This document shows positions 11,963 to 23,146 of a stretch of 64,000 nucleotides of DNA, piece by piece. The position numbers were made by a program, and so were the translations under genes. Under the pieces are notes generated by a model. That model searched no databases. It saw only the letters and a list, made by a program, of their open reading frames with translations, and was not told the DNA's origin. Every line of letters begins with the position of its first letter. Positions within the stretch are counted from its first letter, which is position 1. The stretch covers positions 18,759,089-18,823,088 of the forward strand of contig OX637405.1 of the NCBI GenBank assembly GCA_951799425.1. The letters run 5' to 3'. Source of the stretch: Ilex aquifolium. Lineage: Eukaryota; Streptophyta; Magnoliopsida; Aquifoliales; Aquifoliaceae.

Positions 11963-13403
11963 TCTTGAGACTTCAACATTGCATTATTTTATAGCTTAAC
12001 ATATTTTATTTATGTTTGCTAATGCACTAATTCGCTTTACTTAGTATAGTTTGTGTGTTAAGTCTTGATTTCTGTGATTTCTGTGATTGTAGGTAAATTG
12101 GGTGTAAATGTTGAGTTTAAGCATTAATAAGATGACAAGAGACAAGTTGGGATTTAGTTTCCTTGGGAGAAGATGAAGCCGGGAGCTGTAGAAGTATTTT
12201 GGAAGAACAGAGAAGTTCTACCGGTAGGTGTTGCATTGGTAGGAAGGTACAAAAAGGAAGGTTTTACCGGTAGTTAAACATGTTCTACCAGTAGCAAAAC
12301 TCATAGTACTTTGCACTTTTTCATTTGTCCTATTGGATGTTTTATCAGTAGGAAAAGCCATAGAAGTTTCAGAGATTTTATCAGACAAAGTTCTATCGAT
12401 AGGTAAAGGATGTTCTACCGGTAGGTCGTGCTACAAAGGGAGTTACTACCGATAGGTCGAGGCAGATTTCCACGGGAAGCTCAATTAAAGATCAGATCCC
12501 ACCATATCTTTTGGGGATTCTCGACCAATTAAAGAAGAAGATAATTTTGGGAAAGATATTTACCAAATATCTTATGATTCTCCTTCCAATGGACATCACG
12601 TTGTAGAATACGTTTAGGAGATTTTCTTCTATTTTTTCATGTTCTTTACGTTAGAGAGTTTTAGGGTTATTTTTACAAAGTTTTGCATTATTCTTCTTTT
12701 AAGTTTAGTTATTTTATTTATTCAAACAATATTTACATTCAGTTGTTTTTACTTTTGAAACCTTGTTATTTACATTTAGTTTTTCAATACAAGCAATTAG
12801 CTTCAATTCAATCTTTACTTTTCTAAATTCAATTATGTTTTCTTTAATGCTTTGTGTTATTTCCATTATCATGGGTGAGTATTCTTCCTTTAGATAATCT
12901 GAGGAAGGAGTCCCAACCTATGAAGTTGGGCATATGCTCTAAACTAGGGTTTTAACGTTTATGTGATTGATTGAATAGGTTATGGTTTCGAAAACCTAAT
13001 TGGTTTGCATACTTCCCGATTATCTATATACAATTAGTTTTGGTATATGTAATTGTGGTGTTTTCTATGACCTTTAGGATTCTGATTCTTCCATCATAAA
13101 CTATCTTTCAACTACTACATTGGTTCTTTCAAAATTTTTAGTTGAAAATCATCTGTCTGTAGTAGACTAAATACGAATATAGATGTGTTATAGACTTAGG
13201 ATAGAAACTCTTATTCATCAGTGGGACGAATTCCGAAGATTATCCAGTTTTCCATTTTATTGAATTTCAATTTCATTAGTAGTCAACTCTCAAAATTCTC
13301 AACTTCAAAGAGTTTTTTCTTTTTATTTCTAATCACCTTAGATTCCAATTCTTTCCTTGAGGAGATGACCTTGTACTTTTTGTTCGAGTTATTACAAGAT
13401 ACT
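11963..13403 (+). repeat. 3' LTR of element A, first part
   Basis: It matches 45-1480 or so of the 5' LTR with many substitutions and lacks the 999-1083 insertion. TG at its start reads TC. The CCGG-palindrome cluster is at 12212-12455, with a perfect ctaccggtag at 12218-12227. It is interrupted by element B at 13404. The last five bases (13399-13403, ATACT) are the duplicated target. Confidence 0.9.
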
Positions 13404-15778
13404 TGTAAAACCCGGGTAAATTTGAACTTTTGTGAAAAAGGGCAAAACGGTAATTTGCCACTATGGCAAAGGTTGTAAACCTGAATTTTTCTAGAGCTCG
13501 GATGACGAAACGGACATCACCGTTGGATTCGTCTCGCGAAATCTGGTTACCCTGTCAAATTTCGTTGAATTCCGAGTTAGTCAGATTTTTCGCGTTTTAC
13601 GAGGCGATCGGGCCTCGGGAGACCCAAAAACGAAATTCTAAATCAAATTTTAAAATTTGGAAAATAAATGACGGCAAGTTAAAATAAAAATATTTTGAAC
13701 TTGAACCGGAGCGAAATTTAATCGTTTCGGGGCTAAAACGGACCCGGGAAATAAGGGTCGTGTGGCGCATTGTGGGCCAAGTATTTAAAGGGGAGAAAAT
13801 CAGATTTCTCACCCATTTTGCTCAGCCGGTTTTAACGTGAGAGAGAAGAGAGGGAAAGGCTTGAGTTTCTCCACCTTCTCTCTACGATCTACAAAGATTG
13901 GAAGCTCAAATCCACTCGGGCCAGAACAAAGATTGTTCTACACGTCAAGGGCTACAAAACCATACCAAGGAGGTCGGGTTTGGGCAAAATTCCAAGGACG
14001 GGATTTTGGGAAGCTAGGGCTTAGAGCTTGATTCAGGTCTTGGAGTTTCCTATGGTCGTTCCTTACGCTTCAAGAGGTAGGGTTCCCTCCTACCAAGGTC
14101 CATTCCACACCTAGAATGCTTAGGTGAAATGGATAGATGGATATATATATATACCATTTGCCTATTGTTGTTAAATGGGGTGAAATGAGTATTGAAAAGG
14201 GTAAAGATGAATCCTAGCATGGATTGATAATTAGAAATTACAAGTTGTGACTTCTAGAATTGGGTATGTGAGAATAGCTCAATATGATTCTTGTGTTATA
14301 TGGAATTGTGGGCATGTTATGTGTTTATATATATGCCTTGAGAATTTAAAATGTTGATAGCATAATTATGTGACAACATGCTTGGAAATTATTTTATGGG
14401 AATTATATGCTTATGATATGATTTTGCCATGAAGTATATGAAATGTGTCGTAAATGTTCATATGTCACTCACGCCATATTGAACATTGTATTATGGTTGC
14501 AATGAGACATCATATTGCATATGCACGGGAACATCGCTTTTAGTGGGTGTGTGCATGGTGGTTGTCTTCACCTCGTTGGTGGATGACTAGTGGGATCGGG
14601 TGAGCTGGGTCGACGACCTAGTCGAGTCTCACGGTTTGCATGGTGGATAGGGTTGGGGTAGCAAGAAGGGCTAGAAGATCCCTCGGGTGCAAGACCCGGT
14701 GATTGGGATACGCACTCCCTTAGCTCGGTCCATGAAGTGTGTGGGTGTACGCGGAACCCTCGGTGGAAGTCCGTCAATTCCGTGTGGGTTGGGTGACCCT
14801 TGGTGTGAGTCCATGAACATCCACCCCTATAAAGACCCTAGAATGAAATGTCATTTGATGTGCAACATAGATGACGGGTAATACACATTGGCACTTGCAT
14901 GTGTTGAGGAGTCGGGAAGGGCTCGGGATGATGTGCGTGAGTGAGTCTCATCTCATTTCATGGCATGTCATGGTAGATTCCAACATGGAGTGCATATTCT
15001 AAATTGGAATGTTGTGAGTTGTTGATTTGTGGCATGTGAACATTTCATATGCATATAGGTTGGGGAGTAGCCTCTTTAGGAGATACCCTATTGAGCGTGG
15101 CTCACCCTTTGTGAGAAAAACATTTCAGGTGCGGGGTTTACACCGGCGGACGGCTCCCATTTCGAGCCCCAAGGTTGAAGAAAGCCAACTTGTGGCTTTT
15201 ATGGTTATTTCTATAAAGTTTTTGTGAAAATTCCATTTTGATGTGTAAATATATGGAATCAATTGTAATGAAACTTGTACAAATCATGTTTTATATGGGA
15301 AACCTTATTACTCATGTATAGGATGATTTGGGGAAGGTTTGGAATGAATTGAAAATGAAAAACAGATGAAAAAGGGAAAACTGGGCAGAGGGTACCGGTA
15401 CTGGGTACCGGTACGCATTTTCCAGTAGGCAAACCGTACCGGTACTGCATACCGGTACGCATTTTCCAGTAGATAGACAGTACCGGTACGCAGTACCGGT
15501 ACACTTTCAAGAGATTTCAAATTTTCAAACTGCTTTGCCCTATTTTCGGTCTATGTTTTTCCTTCCCTCCAATGATGTAAATGGAATATAAAACATGGTA
15601 TGTTGGATCTTGGTTGAGCCCAGTGAATAATTGAATCCGGTTTACAATTGTGGGTTATGATTCCGGTCAAGTGGATACTATCGACGTGGTGTTGGGTTGA
15701 GCGACATCCACGGGTACTTCCGCGGGTTGAAGGAGGATCAACGGTTAATATAGGACCCCCGAAAATTGGGGCGTCACA
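13404..15778 (+). repeat. 5' LTR of element B (2375 bp)
   Basis: Its boundaries are TGTAAAACCC and GGGGCGTCACA. It matches 48743-51060 (minus strand, E) throughout. A TATA-like tatttaaag lies at about 13784-13792, and an AT microsatellite (tatatatata) near 14143. The gtaccggtac cluster (15390-15505) lies about 275-390 bp before the LTR end. Confidence 0.92.
15390..15505 (+). repeat. CCGG-palindrome cluster in LTR B
   Basis: Six close copies of gtaccggtac or taccggta are separated by gcattttccagtag spacers, so each palindrome pair is followed by a ccagta half-motif. The truncated 3' LTR keeps fewer copies (26890-26932). Confidence 0.85.
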
Positions 15779-15781
15779 GCT

Positions 15782-15793
15782 TGGTATCAGAGC
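15782..15793 (+). other. Primer-binding site of B
   Basis: The sequence tggtatcagagc, 3 nt after the LTR, is the standard plant primer site complementary to the 3' end of initiator tRNA-Met. An untranslated leader follows up to the gag ATG at 16144, with no other recognisable feature. Confidence 0.92.
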
Positions 15794-16143
15794 CTAGGTA
15801 TGCGAATTACCTAGGGCTTGATGGGGCATGGGTCTAGACCATTGCATTCATTGTGCATTACACATTATGTGATTAAATTGCTACATGTTATGTGGTATGT
15901 GTTGTGTAAATTATATGCATGGTAAAATGTGTATGGAAAATGAGCACCCTAGGGTTAGAGAACTTAACCTTGGGAGTGAGAAAGTGAATAAACGGGATAG
16001 TTCAAGGTGTAGATGTCTACTATTGGAGGCATACGCTTTACTAGTGAGACAATGAGAAAAAAAAATTTTTTTTGAACGTTTTAACTTTGGTCCCTATCTC
16101 GGGATACTAAGTTTTGTGCCATTGCCACTTAACGTGTGTGTAG

Positions 16144-16705
16144 ATGGCAAGTGGAAGAAGAGGACGTCGAGGCGGTGGGCGGAACAATAATCAACCACCA
16201 CCGGTTTTCGACCAACAAGCGTTTACGGAAACCATGGGCATGATGGCGGCTACTGTTGCACAAGCTAGTGCAAATGCCGGGCATAGAGGCACGAGTAACC
16301 TCCAACAGTTTAAAGCACACAAACCTCCAGTCTTCGTGGGAGGGGCGGATCCGATGATGGCAGACCATTGGTTCCGGCAAGTTAATAAGATCTTAGGGGC
16401 AATGGAGGTCACCTCAGACGCTACTAAGATAAGACTAGCTGCATTACAGTTAGAGGGAGAAGCCCAATTGTGGTGGGATTGGGTGACGACCTCGAAGAAC
16501 TTAGAGGCCATGACATGAGGAGCATTTAGGGAGCTCTTCATGGGTAAATATTTCCCAACAGCCGTTCGACATGCAAAGGCCCTGGAATTCCTAGATTTGA
16601 AGCAAGGGTCAATGACTGTAATGGAGTATGTGGCTAAGTTCACCGAATTAGCCCGATTTGCTGATGATTACGTGGTCACGGATATGGCCAAGGTAAGAAG
16701 GTTTG
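16144..16705 (+). pseudogene. gag: Tekay Gag, N-terminal half (element B)
   Basis: The ATG opens MASGRRGRRGGGRNNNQPPP, an Arg/Gly-rich N-terminus, followed by the retrotransposon Gag core with the conserved EGEAQLWWDW block (about 16450-16482). A TGA at 16516-16518 replaces a tryptophan codon that is still TGG in element E. Reading then continues through FTELARFADDY until element C cuts it after GTTTG (16701-16705), the likely target duplication. The remaining gag resumes at 25399 after a deletion. Confidence 0.9.
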
Positions 16706-16883
16706 TGTAACACCCCGCATTTTTTTCTTTTATATATATATGTACATAGATATATAATAAATAATTGTTGTAAAAATGTGGATATGTGTAGAAATATGTG
16801 TTGGAAAGGTTTGGGATGGTTTTGGTTGGCTTAGGAATGGATTGGAAATAAAAAATAAAGGAAGTAGGCAAATCTGGGATCAA

Positions 16884-17034
16884 CTACCGGTAGTCAAGTG
16901 CCCAGTGTACTCGGACTACCGGTAGTCAACAGGTAGTCAAGTGCCCAGTGTACTCGGACTACCGGTAGTCAACAGGTAGTCGAGTGCCCAGAATAGTCGA
17001 ACTACCGGTAGTCATAGTTTAACTACCGGTAGTC
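16884..17034 (+). repeat. CCGG-palindrome cluster in 5' LTR C
   Basis: Five copies of actaccggtagt alternate with gtcaagtgcccagtgtactc spacers, giving a tandem unit of about 43-47 bp. The cluster ends about 55 bp upstream of the TATA box, a position fitting an enhancer or regulator site. The 3' LTR has a shorter version (23325-23449). Confidence 0.88.
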
Positions 17035-17087
17035 ACTGTAAAAAAATCAGACAATTTTAGTTCGCGAACAGCCGGTTTTTCCCCCAC

Positions 17088-17095
17088 TATAAATA
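17088..17095 (+). promoter_or_regulatory. TATA box of LTR C
   Basis: Tataaata lies in a C-rich context (cccccactataaatactt), with the palindrome cluster just upstream. An identical copy is at 23509-23516 in the 3' LTR. Transcription would start about 30 bp downstream, near 17120. Confidence 0.75.
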
Positions 17096-17586
17096 CTTCT
17101 TGCCATCCCCTTAGCCTTCATTACACACCTTAAAACCCTAGAAAACATTAGAGAGAAAGAGGGGAAGAGAAAAACACAAGATCAAAGGTGAAAAACAAGG
17201 AATTTAAGGGTGATTCAAGATCCAAGCCCTAGATTTCCAAGAACATCAAGGTAGGGGTTTTATCTCACTCACTTACATTGAGGCTAGGGTATTTATATAT
17301 GTATGTTTTGGCTATAAATGGTATATATATGCTATGAAAGCATCCTCTCTTAGGCTTTTTGGCAAAGATTACATGTTTTGAACAAAGCTAGGGTTTAATA
17401 CCCATGAAATCTCTTCTCTTATTTTAAAACCCTCATTTTTTTTTGAGAGTGATGTAATTCTTTCTTAAATGCTTTCTTTATTATGGATTTTTGAAACCTT
17501 AGTGCTTTGTGTTGGGTTGAATAACGATGTTATTGTGATCTCATGTATTTTTCTTAGTTGGTTGTGAAATGGTTACATATTATATT

Positions 17587-17790
17587 TTGGGGGTGGAGGT
17601 TACCCTAAAGTATGCCACCTACCATTTGTGAGAGGTTCCTTGTAAGGATGCTCATCCATTCTCAAGAGGTTCCTTGTAAGGATGCTTGGGAAGCAAAGAT
17701 GATCTAACGGGGGGTGGAGGTTACCCTAAAGTATGCCACCAACCGAAAGAATGGGGGTGGAGGTTACCCTAAAGTATGCCACCTACCGAA
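17587..17790 (+). repeat. Minisatellite in 5' LTR C
   Basis: Three copies of ggtggaggttaccctaaagt atgccacc are mixed with two copies of gaggttccttgtaaggatgc. The matching region of the 3' LTR (23999-24362) has four of the first and four of the second, so the array varies in copy number between the two LTRs. Confidence 0.9.
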
Positions 17791-18402
17791 AGAATTATTG
17801 GAAATTGTTTATGGCAATTAATCGTGATTATTGGCATATGGTACTCGTTTATTCATTTAAGTAATGTTTTACATAAACTTGAGATCCTCTTTAAATGTCA
17901 CTGTTTTATTTCAAACTATGTATCTATGTTATGTTAAAAAAATGCGACCGACCGTTTTAAATGCTTTTCTAAACCTTGTATGGGTTTGAGAGGATTTTTC
18001 TACAGAGCTTTGTGCACACCCCCTACCGCTAACATTTTTCAGATTTCCTGCCTGAGGAGGACGTAAGGGTCGAAGAGCCCGCTACTTGGGAGACTCCACT
18101 TGACGGGAGTGTGGATCCTGAGATGGACGCATAAAGCGACCTCCTTTCCTTTTTGTACTAGACTAGGATATTCATTCTGAACCTTGTAAAGTCTAGTTTC
18201 CTTTTTTTATTTCCGCTGCGCTACTTTATGTGATTTTTGGAATGTAAAGGCCAAAATGGGTCTATTCTTTTGGATCACTATGTAAGTATTTATGGATGAC
18301 TTCATGAAGTCTTATTTATTGATGGATTATTTTAGTGCTCTCATGATGTGAATGTTAAAGAATGTAATGCCGTCCAGGGGGTGTTTTGGGGCGTTACAAA
18401 GT

Positions 18403-18414
18403 TGGTATCAGAGC
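18403..18414 (+). other. Primer-binding site of C
   Basis: The sequence tggtatcagagc lies 4 nt after the 5' LTR. The 185 nt leader to the gag ATG (18600) shows no other element. Confidence 0.92.
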
Positions 18415-18599
18415 CTAGGCTTTAGGTCTTACATGGGAGCTGTAGGTTATGGATCCCCACTAGAGATGTAGGTTTAGGGTGAAGGAAATTGTTAAGTTAA
18501 ATTTTGTATATGCCTTGGGCTTAAATCAAGACATCCTATATATTACTTTAGTTTATATCATGCACATCAAGGAAACTAAATTGTGGATTGATGTGCAGG

Positions 18600-21500
18600 A
18601 TGGACGGTACACGAGGACGAGGACGTGGTCGTGGCCGTGGAGGTTAAGCAAATCCACCACCACCACCACCTCCGGATGCCATGCAAGGCATTTACCAATG
18701 CTTGAGGGAGCTCACCACTTTGGTACAAAGCCAAAATGGTAACAACAACCACAATGGTGGAGCTCATCCTCTCGCTCAAGTACCGGGCAATGAGAACGGA
18801 GACCGAAGGATGATAGCTCTTCGGGAATTCTTACGACAACGACCACCCAACTTCCAAGGGAGCTCCAATCCTTTGGAGGCGGATAGATGGATCCGCTGAG
18901 TGAAGAAGATCTGTGGCGGCATGGGAGTTGCCGAGGAGTTGAGAGTGGGTTTGGCGACCTACCTATTTGAGGGGGAGGCCGACTATTGGTGGGATGCCAT
19001 AAAGAGGAGAAGGGACACCGACACACTCACTTGGGAAGAATTCGATCAACTTTTCCAAGATAAATATTTCCCTGAATCGGTCAGAGACCGAATGAAGGCG
19101 GATTTTCTTGCATTACGACAAGGTGGTATGACCGTGGCGGAGTATGAGAGGCGGTTCGACGAGCTCTCCCGTTATGCTACGGGATTTATATCCACTGAGG
19201 CCGACAGGGCCAAGCGCTTCGAGCAGGGTCTGAGGCCCGTCATTAGGGAGAAGTTGGTGGCTCTCAGGATCCGTGAGTTTGGGGACTTAGTGGACCGAGC
19301 CGCACTTGTGGAGAGAGACATGGAGTATACTCAGCGGCGACAGAGCCTTATGAGGGGAGGTCCGATCAGGACGGGTGCTAGCGGCAGTGGAGTGCAGCGA
19401 GCGGCACCTTACCGGCGCCCAGATCAGGCAGGGGAACAGAGACCCCCGATAGCTCGAGGAGTAGGAGGTGTACCGGGGGGGACAGCCACAGACCCTCGTC
19501 AGTGCTTTGCATGCGGAGGTGTAGGACATTTTCGGATGCATTGCCCAGTTTTTCCACCTCAGGGGCCTATCCAGACCAGACAGGTACCAGCAGCCCAACC
19601 CCCACCACCGAGGCCTGCACCGCAGCGACCGATACAGGCTCAAGCCCCCGGCGGCGCCAACCAAGGGCGAGTATTTGCTTTGACTCAGCCGGAGGAGGAC
19701 ATCGCCAATCCCGTTGTGGAAGGTATCGTCCTTATTTATAATTCTTGGGCCCGAATATTATTTGACCCCGGTGCAACACACTCATTTGTACGCACGACAT
19801 ATGCACTTGATTTGGGATTGAGTTTTGCGAAGCTAGAGCATGTGATGAATATTAGCTTGCCCACGGGAGAACGGTTAGATACTAGCCGAGTCTGCAAGGG
19901 TTGCGTGCTTCACATTGGGGAGCACGAATTGATAGTTGATTTGATTGCTTTAGAGATAAAGGGGTATGATGTGATTTTCGGGATGAACTTGTTGTCTGCT
20001 TTCCGGGCGGTAATGGATTGTTTCCGCAAGCGGATTACATTTCAGTTACCGGGAGGAGTCGTTTTTAGTTTCGTGAATAACCGAGATTCTTTCCATCCGT
20101 TTCCTACTACGGGTAGTAGATTCTTAAAAGCAAAAGCGGGAAGTCAATTGAGTTTCTTAGCGAGCTTGATGGGAGATGACCGGGATAAACTCCACACGGA
20201 TGTGGTGTTCATTGTATCGGAGTTTTCAGATGTTTTTCCCGAAGAATTACCCGGATTACCGCCACATAGGGAAATTGAATTCAAGATCGATCTCTATCCG
20301 GGAACCGAACTCATATCTATTGCTCCCTACCGGATGACACCTTTGGAGTTGAAGGAGCTAAGGAAGCAATTGGATCAGTTGTTGGCGATTGGGTTTATCC
20401 GTCTAAGCACTTCACCCTGGGTAGCCCCGGTCCTCTTTGTGAAGAAAACGGATGAGACACTACAGTTGTGCACGGATTACCGGAGGTTGAATCGGGTTAC
20501 CGTGAAGAATAAGTATCCGTTGCCGAGAATTGATGACTTATTTGATCAGTTGAAGGGTTCAAAGTATTACTCCAAGATTGATCTTCGCACGGGGTATCAT
20601 CAGCTGCGGATTAAGGAGGAGGATATTCCTAAGACTGTTTTCCGTACCCAGTATGGTCATTTCGAGTATACGGTGATGCCGTTCGGATTGACTAATGCCC
20701 CCGCAGCCTTCATGGACTTGATGCACAGAGTCTTCCGGCCTTACCTCGACCAATTTGTCATTGTGTTTATTGATGACATATTGGTTTACTCACAGACACA
20801 GGAGGAACATGCTCGTCATCTCTCTATGGTGCTACAAACATTGAGAGAACATAAGTTATATGCGAAGATGAGCAAGTGTGAGTTCTGGATGAAGGAAGTG
20901 AAGTTCCTTGGCCATGTTGTGTCCGAGCAAGGAGTAGCGGTTGATCCCGCAAAGATTGAGGCCGTGATGAAATGGGAACCACCGAAGAACGTAACGGAAG
21001 TCCGGAGTTTCTTGGGGTTAGCCGGCTATTATCGTAGGTTTGTGGAAGGGTTCTCCAAGCTTGCGATGCCGATGACTCGACTTACAAAGAAGGGGGAGAA
21101 ATTTTTCTGGACTCAAGCGTGCGAACTAGCTTTTCGCACCTTGAAGGAGAAGTTGATGACGGCACCTATCCTCATTATTCCGAGTAGTGGGGAAGGCTAT
21201 GATGTCTACACTGATGCTTCACTACGAGGTTTGGGATGCGTTCTAATGCAAGGAGGGAAGGTAGTGGCTTATGGCTCGAGGCAATTCAAGGTGCATGAGC
21301 AGAATTATCCCACACACGACTTGGAGCTGGCCGCGGTGGTATTTGCTCTTAAGTTGTGGAGATGTTATTTATACGGGGAGAAATTTCAAGTGTTCTCGGA
21401 CCATAAAAGCCTCAAGTATATCTTCACACAGAAAGACTTGAACCTCCGGCAGAGAAGGTGGATTGAGTACTTGGAAGATTATGAGTTCACGCTCAACTAC

Positions 21501-23105
21501 CATCCGGGGAAGGCCAATGTAGTTGCCGACGCTCTAAGCAGGAAATCTCGGGGTGAAATCAATTCCCTTGCGGTAGGTAGGTGGAAAATGGTGGATGCAT
21601 TGGAGGAGTACGAGCTATGGGTGGATGGATCGGAGTATCAACCATATCTATTCAACCTTGTAGCTCAACCGACGCTTTTGCAACGGGTGGTGGAGTTACA
21701 ATGCCTGGATTCAGAACTCGATTTGATTAGAGCCCGATTAGAGAATGGAGAAGCGATGGAAGGATGGTCTTGGAAGAATGGAGAGTTGAGATATGGGGAG
21801 AAGCTATGTGTCCCCAATGATTCGTCCCTAAAGGAGGAAATACTTGGGGAGTGTCATCGCTCCAAGTTTGCTATCCACCCCGGTAGCACAAAGATGTATA
21901 GGGACATGAAGCGTCAATACTGGTGGAGGGGAATGAAGCGAGATGTGGCCAAGTATGTGGCAAAATGTACGGTGTGCCAGCAGGTGAAGATTAAGCACCA
22001 AAGGCCAGGAGGAGTCCTACAATCTTTGCCTATCCCAGAGTGGAAGTGGGATCACATCACCATGGACTTCGTATCTGGCTTTCCACGGACTTCACGAGGG
22101 CATAATGCCGTATGGGTCATCGTTGATAGACTCACCAAGTCCGCTCACTTCTTGGGTATGAAGACCACCGACACGTTAGAGACCCTGAGCAAGCTCTATA
22201 TTCGCGAGATAGTGAGATTGCATGGAGTTCCACTATCCATTGTGTCGGATCGTGATTCTCGTTTCGTAGCGCAATTTTGGCAAAGTCTTCAAAGAGCTAT
22301 GGGGACAGAGTTGCACTTCAGCACCGCTTTTCATCCCCAAACGGATGGCCAATCCGAGAGGGTAATCCAGATTCTAGAAGACATGTTGCGGGCTTGTGTG
22401 TTGGACTTCACGGGAGGTTGGAGCGACCATTTGCCGTTGGTGGAATTTGCATACAACAACAGCTATCAGGAAAGTATTGGGATGGCACCGTATGAAGCGT
22501 TGTATGGAAGACCATGCCGATCACCGACTTGTTGGTTAGAAGCCGGCGAGAGTAGTTTGTTGGGACCGGACATTGTTCGAGAAACTACGGAGAAGATTCA
22601 ACTCATCCGAGAGAGACTACGGACGGCGCAAAGTAGACAGAAAAGCTATGCGGACCACAGAAGAAGACCCTTAGAATTCAAAGTGGGAGACTACGTGTTC
22701 CTCAAAGTGTCGCCCAAGAAAGGAGTATTGAGATTCGGCAAGAAGGGAAAATTAGCACCAAGATATACTGGGCCATTCGAGGTAATTAAAGTGGTGGGCA
22801 AAGCGGCATATCAGTTGTGGTTACCAGCTCAGTTGTCTGGGGTGCATGACGTGTTCCACGTGTCGATGTTGAGAAAGTGTCAATCGGATGCAACTCCAGT
22901 AGTGAACTTGGAGGAGATTGAAATCCAAGACGGAGCAACCTACGAAGAACAACCGGTAGAAATTATCGACACCAAGGAAAAAGTGCTTCGCAACAAAGTT
23001 ATCAGATTGGTAAAGGTTCGGTGGCAACACCATGGAGTGGAGGAAGCTACATGGGAACCGGAGCAAGAAATGTGGGAGAGGTATCCATATTTGTTCGCTA
23101 CTTGA
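18600..23105 (+). pseudogene. gag-pol: Tekay Gag-Pol polyprotein, near-complete (element C)
   Basis: One frame of about 1500 codons encodes all proteins for particle assembly, reverse transcription and integration. Order by residue from the 18600 ATG: Gly/Arg-rich N-terminus, Gag core (about 110-230), zinc knuckle [14 protein letters not shown] (from 302), protease (about 375-470), RT with FIDD (D725, D726), RNase H (about 866-960), integrase with H-H-C-C and D-D-E blocks (about 1080-1320), and a chromodomain ending [17 protein letters not shown] (about 1440-1490). Two stops break it: TAA 18645-18647 (CAA in the second copy at 25222) and TGA 18897-18899. The protease triad reads D-P-G (from 19764) instead of D-S/T-G. 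From 18900 to 23105 it is open for 1401 codons. Confidence 0.93.
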
Positions 23106-23130
23106 GGTAAGTTTGGAGGACGAAACTTTC

Positions 23131-23146
23131 CTTAAGGGGGGTGGAT
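23131..23146 (+). other. Polypurine tract of C
   Basis: The sequence cttaaggggggtggat sits directly before TGTAACACC of the 3' LTR and is preceded by ggaggacgaaactttc. It would prime plus-strand synthesis. The E and F elements have an equivalent before their LTRs. Confidence 0.85.

Larger units (their letters stand above)
16706..18398 (+). repeat. 5' LTR of element C (1693 bp)
   Basis: It begins TGTAACACCCCGC and ends GGGCGTTACA. It contains the gactaccggtagtc cluster (16884-17034), a clear TATA box (tataaata, 17088-17095) and a minisatellite (17587-17790). Compared with the 3' LTR it has one more palindrome unit and fewer minisatellite units. Confidence 0.93.

Noticed and set aside
15781..15795. 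Possible tRNA genes at the tggtatcagagc and tggcgccgttgccgggga sites
   Set aside because: They match only tRNA 3' ends and always lie 2-4 nt after an LTR, so they are primer-binding sites. No cloverleaf surrounds them.
18712..19664. Antisense ORFs opposite the gag of C
   Set aside because: They are shadows of the gag frame with proline- and serine-rich readings and no conserved domain.
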